Source: Thermoleophilaceae bacterium (GTDB lineage: Bacteria; Actinomycetota; Thermoleophilia; Solirubrobacterales; Thermoleophilaceae). From it: a stretch of 7,213 bases of DNA. The position numbers were made by a program, and so were the translations under genes. Every line of letters starts with the position of its first letter. Position 1 is the stretch's first letter. The notes under the pieces are model-generated. The model did not search any database, was not told the DNA's origin, and worked only from the letters and a program-made list of their open reading frames with translations. Positions 1-6,118 of the stretch are shown here, piece after piece. The DNA is taken from assembly GCA_013812065.1 (NCBI GenBank), contig JACCUC010000310.1, positions 1 through 7,213 on the forward strand, given 5' to 3'.

Positions 1-76
1 GCCCGACGCCCTCGCCGAGCAGCAGTCCGGGCGCGCGCTCACCGGCCTCGCGCAGCGCCGCCGGCCCTGACCCCAC
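1..76 (-). CDS. 5' end of a probable downstream gene, possibly a hexapeptide-repeat acyltransferase (partial)
   Basis: Reading minus from a GTG at 76-74 gives an open frame of 25 codons to the window edge. A TGAGG that includes the stop codon of the preceding oxidoreductase lies five bases before this GTG, a good Shine-Dalgarno spacing and one of the few in the window. A second in-frame GTG is at 82-80. The visible residues end in LLLGEGVG; LGEGVG fits one turn of the hexapeptide pattern [LIV]-G-x-x-[STAV]-x. In Wbp/Wlb-type clusters, a left-handed beta-helix N-acetyltransferase (WbpD/WlbB) commonly neighbours the oxidoreductase and epimerase found here, so this is the expected kind of gene, but one hexapeptide turn proves nothing. 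The opposite strand also has an open frame with good codon bias ending at a TGA at 68-70, so the edge could instead be the tail of a convergent gene. The identity is inference. Confidence 0.4.
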   Translation of the reverse strand, partial: MGSGPAALREAGERAPGLLLGEGVG

Positions 77-83
77 CGACACC

Positions 84-1148
84 TCAGACCGCAGCGGCCC
101 GAGGGGGCGTCTCGGGATGGGCCACCGCGCGGGGACCCTCACGCGACCGGGCGCGCAGGGAGCGTTCGAGCTCTTCGAGGACGCGCACCACCGCCACGCC
201 GCTTCCGGCACCCGAGCGCGGCTCGCGCCCGTCGCGCAGGCAGTCGAGGAAGTGGCGGCACTCGATACGCAGCGGCTCCTCGTTCGAGATTCGCGGGCTC
301 CATACGTCGCCCGAGCGGGCGATGTACTCCCCGTAGGAGGCGAAGTCCTGGTCGAAGCCCTTGTCGTAGACCGTGACCTTCTGCTCGAGCGCCATGTCGT
401 CGAAGGTCGCCATCCGCTTCGAGCCGACGACCGTGAAGCGCCGCTCCTTGTGAGGATCGAGCCAGGAGAGATGGAGATGCGCCGAGAGTCCGGAGGGAAA
501 GCGCAAATGGCAGAAGACCACGTCCTCGACGCCGTGGCGCATGTAGCTCTCCCCGAAGGCCTCGAGCTCGGCCGGCTCCTCGCCCGCGAGCGCCAGCACC
601 ACCGAGACGTCGTGCGCCCCGAGCGACCACAGCGCGTTCTCGTCGGCGCGGAGCTTGCCCAGGTTGAGCCGGTTCGAGTACAGGTAGAAGAGCTCCCCGA
701 GATCGCCCGAGTCGGCGATCTGCTTGAGCTTCTCGACGCCCGGGTGGTACTCGAGCAGGTGGCCGACCATGAGCACGCGGCCGGAGGCCCGTGCCGCCGC
801 GGCGACCTCCTCGGCCGCGGCGACCGACTGCGCGAGCGGCTTCTCGACGAAGCAGTGCTTGCCGGCGGCCAGCACGCGCAGCGCGACCTCGGCGTGGGTC
901 GGCACCGGCGTCGAGCAGACCACGGCGTCGAGATCGGGGTCGGCGAGCAGCTCGTCGAGCTCCGCGCTCACCGCCACGCGCGGAAATTGCGGCGCGACCC
1001 CTTCCCGCGCCGCCTCCGAGCCGTCGCAGATCCAGCGCAGCTCGGCCCCGGGCAGGCGGTCGAGGTTGCGCGCCAGGTTCGGGCCCCAGTAGCCAAGGCC
1101 CACGACCCCGATGCGGATCGGGGAGTCGGCGGGCGCGCCGCTCGTCAT
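84..1148 (-). CDS. Gfo/Idh/MocA-family NAD(P)-dependent oxidoreductase, probably acting on a nucleotide sugar (WbpB/WlbA-like)
   Basis: This 354-residue protein has the full two-domain Gfo/Idh/MocA layout. The N-terminal Rossmann fold begins IRIGVVGLGYWG, with the GxGxxG dinucleotide loop at residues 17-22. The family EKP signature is at 102-104 (FVEKPLA), a GHLLEYHP stretch at 129-136, and the C-terminal alpha/beta substrate domain includes GAHD at 177-180. These features are typical of sugar dehydrogenases; WbpB and WlbA oxidise C3 of UDP-N-acetylglucosaminuronic acid so that an aminotransferase can add nitrogen. The ATG at 1148 was chosen because it overlaps the epimerase stop in an ATGA and puts the Rossmann motif at the usual distance from the N-terminus; the frame stays open further upstream inside the epimerase gene, but that is arginine- and proline-rich antisense noise. 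The C-terminal 20 or so residues are rich in Pro and Ala and probably disordered. Family assignment is firm; the exact substrate is inferred from the neighbouring epimerase. Confidence 0.92.
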   Translation of the reverse strand: MTSGAPADSPIRIGVVGLGYWGPNLARNLDRLPGAELRWICDGSEAAREGVAPQFPRVAVSAELDELLADPDLDAVVCSTPVPTHAEVALRVLAAGKHCFVEKPLAQSVAAAEEVAAAARASGRVLMVGHLLEYHPGVEKLKQIADSGDLGELFYLYSNRLNLGKLRADENALWSLGAHDVSVVLALAGEEPAELEAFGESYMRHGVEDVVFCHLRFPSGLSAHLHLSWLDPHKERRFTVVGSKRMATFDDMALEQKVTVYDKGFDQDFASYGEYIARSGDVWSPRISNEEPLRIECRHFLDCLRDGREPRSGAGSGVAVVRVLEELERSLRARSREGPRAVAHPETPPRAAAV

Positions 1149-2227
1149 CGTCGGGCAGTGTAGGAGGCGAGCAGGTCGCGAACGCGCTCGCCGGCGCGGC
1201 CGCCGCCGTAGAGCTCGGGGCGCTCGCCGGCCGGAGGTGGCCGGTCGAGGGCGGCGAGGGCCGCGTCGGGGTCGAGGTCGACGAGCTCGTTCCAGCCGGC
1301 CTCGACGGTCTCGATCCACTCGGTGCGGTCGCGGAGGGTCAGGCACGGCACGCCGAGCAGGTACGCCTCCTTCTGCGCTCCGCCGGAGTCGGTGAGCAGG
1401 GCGCGGGAGCTTGCGAGGAGCTTGAGGAAGTCGAGATAGCCGAGCGGGCGGGTGAGCCGGACGCCGGGCGCGCCCGCCAGGCGATCGGCGAGGTCGGGGG
1501 CGGCCTCGAGGCGCGCGCGGGTGCGGGGGTGGACCGGGAACACCGCCCGGAGCGGGAGGGCCTCGAGCAGCGTCACGAGCCGCTCGAGGCGGCGCCGATC
1601 GTCGACGTTGCCGGCCCGGTGAGCGGTTACCAGCAGGTACTCGCCCTCCTCGACGCCGTGCTCGGCGAGCGCCCGCGAGCGGCTTTCGGCGAGCGGCGCG
1701 AAGGTGAGCGCCACGTCGGCCATGACGTCGCCGACCAGGTGGACCTCGCCGGCGACCGACTCGCGCTCCAGGTTGTCGACGGCCGTCGGGGTGGAGCACA
1801 GCAGGAGGGTGCTCGCGTGGTCTGTGAGGACCCGGTTGAGCTCCTCCGGCATCGAGCGGTCGAAGGAGCGCATGCCGGCCTCGACGTGGGCCACGGGCAC
1901 GCCTGACTGCGCGCCCGCGAGCGCGCCCGCGAGCGTCGAGTTGGTGTCGCCGTAGACGAGCACCAGGTCGGGGCGCGCGGCGGCCAGCTCGGGCTCGAGC
2001 GCGGCGAGCATGCGGGCGGTCTGGTCGCTGCTCGTGCCCGAGCCGACGGCGAGCTCGCGGTCGGGGAGCGGGACGCCGAGCTCGGCGAAGAATATCCCCG
2101 AGAGCTCGTCGTCGTAGTGCTGGCCGGTGTGGATCGTCGTCTCCTCGCCGACCTCCCGCAGGCGGTGAGATACGGCCGCGGCCTTGACGAACTGGGGTCG
2201 ATTGCCGATGACGGTGGTGATTCGCAT
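1145..2227 (-). CDS. wecB: Non-hydrolysing UDP-N-acetylglucosamine 2-epimerase family (WecB/WbpI-like)
   Basis: At 360 residues this is full length for the family. It belongs to the GT-B-fold epimerases that invert C2 of UDP-GlcNAc or its diacetamido-uronate derivative to make mannosamine-type sugars for surface polysaccharides. Visible motifs in order: the N-terminal GNRPQFVK (8-15, the family's GTRPE loop), TGQHYDDEL (34-42), VYGDTNS (91-97), HVEAGMRS (114-121), MPEELNR (126-132), AHRAGN (202-207) and TDSGGAQKEAY (279-289), followed by TLRDRTEWIETVEAGWN (297-313). By comparison with E. coli WecB, Asp94, Glu116, Glu128/129 and His203 are the likely catalytic residues. The KEAY...TEWIETVE form of the nucleotide-binding segment differs from the EEAP...TTERPE form of classical WecB and, as I recall, is closer to WbpI/WlbD, so a diacetamido-uronate substrate is plausible. 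The glutamate usual in HRxEN is glycine here. The ATG at 2227 is the canonical family start but has no visible Shine-Dalgarno; an in-frame ATG at 2290 is possible. Confidence 0.93.
   Translation of the reverse strand: MRITTVIGNRPQFVKAAAVSHRLREVGEETTIHTGQHYDDELSGIFFAELGVPLPDRELAVGSGTSSDQTARMLAALEPELAAARPDLVLVYGDTNSTLAGALAGAQSGVPVAHVEAGMRSFDRSMPEELNRVLTDHASTLLLCSTPTAVDNLERESVAGEVHLVGDVMADVALTFAPLAESRSRALAEHGVEEGEYLLVTAHRAGNVDDRRRLERLVTLLEALPLRAVFPVHPRTRARLEAAPDLADRLAGAPGVRLTRPLGYLDFLKLLASSRALLTDSGGAQKEAYLLGVPCLTLRDRTEWIETVEAGWNELVDLDPDAALAALDRPPPAGERPELYGGGRAGERVRDLLASYTARR
1909..1932 (+). repeat. Perfect 12-bp tandem duplication inside the epimerase gene
   Basis: The 12-mer gcgcgcccgcga occurs twice head to tail. 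On the minus strand it encodes the repeated small residues of the LAGALAG segment right after the GDTNST motif of the epimerase. Small residues are normal at this helix in the family, so the repeat probably reflects GC-rich codon use rather than an insertion, although such units can slip. Confidence 0.85.
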
Positions 2228-2262
2228 ATGCGCTCGAGCCCGGGGTCCGTGGGAGGAGGAGG

Positions 2263-2290
2263 TTGTTCCGACCGGCCGGAGGGGTATCAT
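2263..2290 (+). promoter_or_regulatory. Candidate leaderless promoter for the small plus-strand gene
   Basis: A -10 box TATCAT (2285-2290, five of six matches to TATAAT and a fit to actinobacterial TANNNT) lies nine bases before the ATG at 2300. A weak -35-like TTGTTC (2263-2268) lies 16 bases upstream of it. Transcription would start at or next to the ATG, giving a leaderless mRNA. The core sits in the string GGAGGGGTATCAT (2278-2290), which recurs almost unchanged before the cyclodeaminase gene at the same distance from its start. Confidence 0.5.
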
Positions 2291-2299
2291 TCCTTCCGC

Positions 2300-2473
2300 A
2301 TGGCTGCGAAGCTCGTCGAGAACGCGCGCGGGGCCGCAGGCAGCGTCGCCGGAGCTGCGCGCCACTTGGCCTGGTACCTGAGCTACTGCGTCGACGCCTC
2401 GGCGACGCGGAGCTGCGAGCCGCCGCCGGCGGGGCGGGCCGAGCCGCAGGCGCCGGCGAGTCGCGTGTCCTGA
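2300..2473 (+). CDS. Hypothetical small protein, 57 residues
   Basis: This short open frame runs opposite to its neighbours in the gap between the epimerase and the class IV aminotransferase. It begins MAAKLVENARGAAG and has an aromatic patch at residues 25-29 (WYLSY) followed by Cys30; a second Cys lies at 39, and the C-terminal third is Pro/Ala-rich. Third codon positions are about 90% G/C, like the surrounding genes, and it does not overlap any other annotated coding frame. A good -10 box nine bases upstream supports real, leaderless expression. There is no clear signal peptide, transmembrane segment or known domain. It ends 21 bases before the convergent end of the aminotransferase gene. 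I do not recognise the family. The main alternative is that this is untranslated leader or spacer DNA that happens to be open. Confidence 0.5.
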   Translation: MAAKLVENARGAAGSVAGAARHLAWYLSYCVDASATRSCEPPPAGRAEPQAPASRVS

Positions 2474-2494
2474 GCGGAGCTCCCGGCGCTCGCC

Positions 2495-3331
2495 TCAGCC
2501 GGTCGCCGCCAGCTCGGCCTCGATGTGCTCGCGTAGCGCCGCCGCCGCCGCCCGGGTGAGCTCCCCGGGACCGTCGAAGCTGTGCTCCTCGACCCCGCCC
2601 ACGGGCTGCACCTCGCGCGTGGTCGAGGCCAGGAAGGCCTCCGAGGCGTGCAGGAGCTCGTCGCTCGTGAGGGGGCGCTCGCGGACGTCGACGAGTCGCA
2701 TCAGCCGGTCGCGGGTGATCGAGGCGAGGATGTGGTCCTCGAGCGGAGGCGTCGACAGCGCGCCGTCGGACCCGACCCAGAAGATCGAGGCCGTAGGGGC
2801 CTCGAGCACGCGTCCGTGCGGGGTGACCATCAGCGCCTCGTCGAAGCCGCGCTCGCGCGCGAGCCGGCTGCAGAGCATGTTGCCCGCGTAGGAGAGCGAC
2901 TTGATCCCGTCGAGCACCCGCGTCGGCGCGTAGGGCACGAAGCCGAGCCGCGGACGCTCGAATCCCGGTGGGACGGGCTCGGTCAGGAGCAGCCGCCGGC
3001 CCCCGCGGGTGAGGATGAGCCGCAGGCAGCCGTCGAACTCCGCGCCGCCGCGGGCTGCGAGCAGCTCTCGGGCCTCGGCCTCGAGGTCGGCGCGGGGGAC
3101 GCCTTCGTCGAGGCGGAGGTTGGTCGCGGAGCGCTCGAGCCGGTCGAGGTGGTCGGAGAGGGCGAACGGGCGGCCGTCGTAGACGCGCAGAACCTCGAAC
3201 ACGCCATCACCGCGGATGAAGCCGTCGTCGGTCACCGGGATGAACGTCTCGGGCGTGGGCGAGATCCGGCCGTTGAGGCAGGCGAGCTCGGCGGAGGCGA
3301 CGGCGGCTGCTGGCGGGGCTTGGTCGGTCAT
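2495..3331 (-). CDS. Class IV PLP-dependent aminotransferase (branched-chain/D-amino acid transaminase or aminodeoxychorismate lyase type)
   Basis: This 278-residue protein is full length for fold-type IV PLP enzymes. Signature elements in order: FIRGDGVFEVLRVYDGRPF (38-56), HLDRLERSA (61-69), the lysine expected to bind PLP, Lys144, in IKSLSYAGNM (143-152), Glu177 in VLEAPTASIFWV (175-186, binds the pyridine nitrogen), the phosphate-binding stretch TPPLEDHILASITR (194-207) and EAFLASTTREVQPV (231-244). The family includes IlvE, D-alanine aminotransferase and PabC (which releases pyruvate from aminodeoxychorismate to give p-aminobenzoate). Sequence reading alone does not separate these, so no symbol is given. 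The ATG at 3331 is the only reasonable start; the first 15 residues are Ala/Pro-rich and may be extra. No Shine-Dalgarno or -10 box is visible; the upstream bases are C-rich. The gene follows tRNA-Lys by 58 bases on the same strand and may be read through from it. Confidence 0.93.
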   Translation of the reverse strand: MTDQAPPAAAVASAELACLNGRISPTPETFIPVTDDGFIRGDGVFEVLRVYDGRPFALSDHLDRLERSATNLRLDEGVPRADLEAEARELLAARGGAEFDGCLRLILTRGGRRLLLTEPVPPGFERPRLGFVPYAPTRVLDGIKSLSYAGNMLCSRLARERGFDEALMVTPHGRVLEAPTASIFWVGSDGALSTPPLEDHILASITRDRLMRLVDVRERPLTSDELLHASEAFLASTTREVQPVGGVEEHSFDGPGELTRAAAAALREHIEAELAATG

Positions 3332-3389
3332 CGGGCGGGCGGGTTGGGCGTGGTTCGGGCCTGTCGCGTGGCAACGCCCGCGCCGGCCA

Positions 3390-3462
<73 letters not shown>

Positions 3463-3470
3463 GGGGGCTG

Positions 3471-3492
3471 GGCACCGGCGCGCGCAGGTGCC
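3471..3492 (-). other. Inverted repeat between the hydrolase gene and tRNA-Lys
   Basis: GGCACC (3471-3476) and GGTGCC (3487-3492) form a perfect six-base stem around a ten-base GC-only loop apart from one A. It lies after the hydrolase stop and just before the 5' end of the tRNA. No T-run follows on either strand, so it is not a standard intrinsic terminator; it could be a leader structure of the tRNA precursor or simply GC-rich chance. Confidence 0.3.
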
Positions 3493-3511
3493 GCCGGCCG
3501 CCTCGGGCCAC

Positions 3512-3517
3512 ATTCTA
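3512..3517 (-). promoter_or_regulatory. Candidate -10 box for tRNA-Lys
   Basis: TAGAAT on the minus strand matches TATAAT at five of six positions in an otherwise GC-rich stretch, 49 bases before the first base of the tRNA. Its first three bases are the TAG stop codon of the hydrolase gene. No good -35 box is visible at the usual distance, so the call rests on the -10 box and its position. Confidence 0.35.
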
Positions 3518-6088
3518 GGCGCTGGAAGCTTCCCGCCCAGCGGGGCGGCCGCGGCTGGTGGCGGCCCGGGGGTTGCCGCTCTGCCCCTCGCGCCCCGGGT
3601 TGCCGTCGCCGGAGCTGCCCGACCCGCCGCCTGTGCCCGCGACCTCGATCACGTACGTCCTCACCCCGCCCGCGACGCGGAACCTTGCTCCGTTGCTGTC
3701 GATCGCCACCTCGGGCGCGTCGCCTGGGACCGAGCCCCCGACCACCCGGCGCGCCCGCGACCCCGCCGGAAGGGGCAGGCTCAGCCTCATCGCCCCCGGC
3801 CCGTCCGCGGCGATCCGTACCCGCAGCGTACGGCGGCCGCTCAGGCGGGCGCGCCGGCCGTCGATCGTCGCTCGGTTGAGGTTCTCGAGCCGGACCTCGA
3901 GGGCGTTGCGGGCCTCCCGGCGTTCGATACCCGTCCAGCGCGTTCCCTCGACCGTGCTCGGAGCGGGCGGTCCCCCGTTCGCCGAGGTAACCGGCGCGGT
4001 GCGCGGATCGCCCTGACCGAAGGCGAGGCTGCGCGCGTCGATCTCGGCTCGGGCGGGGTTGGTGCCCGGGTTGCCGCTCCTGTTGCGAGCACGCAGGTCG
4101 CTGACCCAGTAGGCGTGATCGTGCACGAGGCCGAGCGAGGCGCGGAAGGTGTCGGGCATCAGCGCGTGGTTGACGCGATTGGGCGCGCGCTTGACCCGCG
4201 CGGATCCCAGGAAGCGCTTGGCCGCCTCCCACTCGTCGAGGACGGCGAGCGTGGAGTGCTCGCCCGGGAAGGTCCAGAGCTGGCTGCGCAGGCCGAGGCG
4301 GTCGAAGCGCCTTTGCTGCTTGCGGGGCCCGGGATGGAGCACGAGGTCGTCACCCGCGGCGACCCAGTTCAGATACGGCAGCCAGCGAGCGTTCTCGAGC
4401 AGCCGGTGCGAGTTCGTGTCCTGGGTGAAGCGCCCGATGTCGCGCGGCGGGGCGGGCGGGAGCCATTCGCCGCGCGCCGGCGGGCCGACCGCGGTGAAGG
4501 CTCGCCCGAAGAGATCCGGATACAGGACACCGAGCCGCGATGTGCCGTAGCCGCCCATCGAGTAGCCGGTCAGCGCTACGCGGTTCGGGTCGAGCCGGAA
4601 GCGCGCAGCGACGTCGCGCCAGACCTCGAAGAAGTCGACCTCACCCTCGTCCATGTACCAGCCGTCCGCGCCGCGGCCGAGCGGCGTGACCACCAGGTTG
4701 TCGCGCTCGTCTCCGAACTGGCGCAGCTGGGTCGGGTTTGAGACCGAGTACTGGGTGTAAGTCCCGCCGAGCGAGTGGAGCGAGAAGGTGAGGCCGCGCG
4801 GACGGCTCGGCCGGGCGGATGGCGGAGCGTGCACCAGGTAGGGCTGAAGGCGGCCGCCGTAGGCGGGGAACCGGTCGCGGAAGCCCTCGGGCACCCGCTG
4901 GGACGAGGGGAGGATGCGGGCCTGGGTGGCCTTGGGCGGGTGGATGTCGCGTCGCACGCGGTCGGCGAGGCGAGCAAAGCTCACGTCGGCACCAAAGCCG
5001 CCGGTGGACGGAGCGACGAGCGGGGCCGGACGCTTGAGAAGGCGCGCCTGCTTGGACTCGAACCAGTTGCCGAGGCCGACGTTGGGCTCGTATCCCGGCC
5101 TCGGCCGGCTCCCCTGGGGCTCGCCGAAGCGAAAGGCGAGGTTGAAGACCCCGGGCGCGCCCTCGCTCGGGTCGCCCGAGCCGGGCTCGGTCGGGGTCGG
5201 TCCGCCCGAGCGAACCTGCTCGAATCCGTTGGTCGCGGAGCGCAGCCCGACCCCGGCGACGTAGCGCCAGGTCGCCCGGCCGGGATCCATGACCGAGCGC
5301 GGGACGCGGATCGTCATCTGGTTGCGAGCCCGGCTGATCGAGACGTCGACCCCGGCGGGCGATGGGTCGGCGACCAGCTTTCCGCTCAAAGGATCCCGGC
5401 GGAAGACGCTCCCGCCCGTACCCCACGCGGTCACGAAACGATCGAGTCCGGGTGAGGTGACCCCGGCTCCTCCTGGCCACGCGACGGGTACGCCACCGCT
5501 TCGGTCGGTGTCGATGCCGATGCCGACGATCGCGGCGTCGTCGACCTTGACGGTGTTGAGGGTCACCCGGTAGAGGATCGCTCCGCGCGTCGGCTTGACC
5601 CGCAGCTCGACGAGGTCGGCGGCGTTGGCGCCGAAGCGGTCGGCGGTCGGGTAGAAGACGTTTCCCGACGTCGGCGAGGCGCTGCCCGTCGAGTCGCGCT
5701 GGCCGCCCGAGCCCTCGACGGTGTCGGCGCCGCGGTCGTCGAACAGGTAGTCCTGGTAGAGGTACTCGCCGCCTCGATAGGCGTCGGTGCCCGAGACGAG
5801 CAGCGGCTTCGCCCGGAAGGGAGCGCGATTGGCGAGCTGCGGGGCTTCGGGCGGACGCTTGTAGAGCAGCGGCGGGCCGGGGCGCTCGCCAGAGCCGACG
5901 CTCGGGAGCGAGGCCGCGGCGGAGTGCCCGGCCCCGAGGCTCAGAGCCAAGGCCGCGACGACAGCAGCGGAAGTCGAGCGAGCCCTCCTCACGCTGGCCA
6001 CGTTAGCGCGGTGCGAGGTCGCGCGCGCCGGCTCCGCGAAGCCCAGAATCAGCCGGGCGCAGGCCCGTGCTCGTCCCGATCTCCGCAT
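3515..6088 (-). CDS. Large exported alpha/beta-hydrolase (esterase/peptidase-like) with an N-terminal beta-rich module
   Basis: The protein is 857 residues from the ATG at 6088. Residues 34-60 look like a signal peptide: a basic RRAR start, a hydrophobic AAVVAALALSLGAG core and an AxA-type site near SAAAS, so it is probably exported. Residues about 110-325 form a beta-rich, Asp/Gly-rich module (YQDYLFDDRGAD, GIGIDTDRSGG, FNLAFRFGEP) that resembles the glucodextranase C-terminal/DOMON-like carbohydrate-binding fold. Residues about 410-630 are the catalytic alpha/beta-hydrolase: oxyanion region LHSLGG (437-442), nucleophile elbow GYSMGG with Ser510, likely acid Asp580/581 (AAGDD) and His611 (GEHS). 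Residues 630-815 are a further beta-rich domain, and the last 40 are a Gly/Ser/Arg tail without LPxTG or a membrane anchor. The ATG at 6088 has AGGG eight bases upstream, but GTG codons at 6001 or 5992 would give a more normal signal peptide (828 or 825 residues). The substrate is unknown. Confidence 0.85.
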   Translation of the reverse strand: MRRSGRARACARLILGFAEPARATSHRANVASVRRARSTSAAVVAALALSLGAGHSAAASLPSVGSGERPGPPLLYKRPPEAPQLANRAPFRAKPLLVSGTDAYRGGEYLYQDYLFDDRGADTVEGSGGQRDSTGSASPTSGNVFYPTADRFGANAADLVELRVKPTRGAILYRVTLNTVKVDDAAIVGIGIDTDRSGGVPVAWPGGAGVTSPGLDRFVTAWGTGGSVFRRDPLSGKLVADPSPAGVDVSISRARNQMTIRVPRSVMDPGRATWRYVAGVGLRSATNGFEQVRSGGPTPTEPGSGDPSEGAPGVFNLAFRFGEPQGSRPRPGYEPNVGLGNWFESKQARLLKRPAPLVAPSTGGFGADVSFARLADRVRRDIHPPKATQARILPSSQRVPEGFRDRFPAYGGRLQPYLVHAPPSARPSRPRGLTFSLHSLGGTYTQYSVSNPTQLRQFGDERDNLVVTPLGRGADGWYMDEGEVDFFEVWRDVAARFRLDPNRVALTGYSMGGYGTSRLGVLYPDLFGRAFTAVGPPARGEWLPPAPPRDIGRFTQDTNSHRLLENARWLPYLNWVAAGDDLVLHPGPRKQQRRFDRLGLRSQLWTFPGEHSTLAVLDEWEAAKRFLGSARVKRAPNRVNHALMPDTFRASLGLVHDHAYWVSDLRARNRSGNPGTNPARAEIDARSLAFGQGDPRTAPVTSANGGPPAPSTVEGTRWTGIERREARNALEVRLENLNRATIDGRRARLSGRRTLRVRIAADGPGAMRLSLPLPAGSRARRVVGGSVPGDAPEVAIDSNGARFRVAGGVRTYVIEVAGTGGGSGSSGDGNPGREGQSGNPRAATSRGRPAGREASSA

Positions 6089-6118
6089 CGAGCTCGCCCT
6101 GCGCTGCGGCCTCCTCGA

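Noticed and set aside
2..70. Tail of a plus-strand gene ending at TGA 68-70
   Set aside because: Plausible codon bias but only 22 codons, no recognisable motif, and it would leave 13 bases to the convergent stop; the minus-strand start with TGAGG was preferred, not excluded.
117..1163. Long plus-strand open frame (348 codons) antisense to the oxidoreductase
   Set aside because: Translation is Arg/Val/Glu-rich without motifs, and the opposite strand encodes an unmistakable Gfo/Idh/MocA protein; antisense openness is expected at this GC content.
1149..1799. Upstream extension of the oxidoreductase frame inside the epimerase gene
   Set aside because: The extension is an Arg/Pro/Gly-rich out-of-frame reading of the epimerase; the ATG at 1148 starts the Rossmann fold at the usual position.
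791..1906. Plus-strand open frame of 371 codons across the oxidoreductase/epimerase junction
   Set aside because: Low-complexity Arg/Ala/Pro sequence that spans two well-supported minus-strand genes; a GC-driven shadow.
2249..2262. GGAGGAGGAGG polypurine run as a Shine-Dalgarno for a TTG start at 2263
   Set aside because: The run abuts the TTG with no spacing, and the resulting frame is an Arg/Ala/Pro-rich shadow overlapping the aminotransferase end.
2472..2491. Five-base stem GAGCG/CGCTC in the convergent gap as a bidirectional terminator
   Set aside because: Short stem, ten-base loop, no T-run on either strand; easily chance in DNA this GC-rich.
3488..4741. Plus-strand open frame of 417 codons antisense to the hydrolase
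   Set aside because: No recognisable domain, Arg/Ala-rich, and the minus strand has the GYSMGG hydrolase with matching codon bias.
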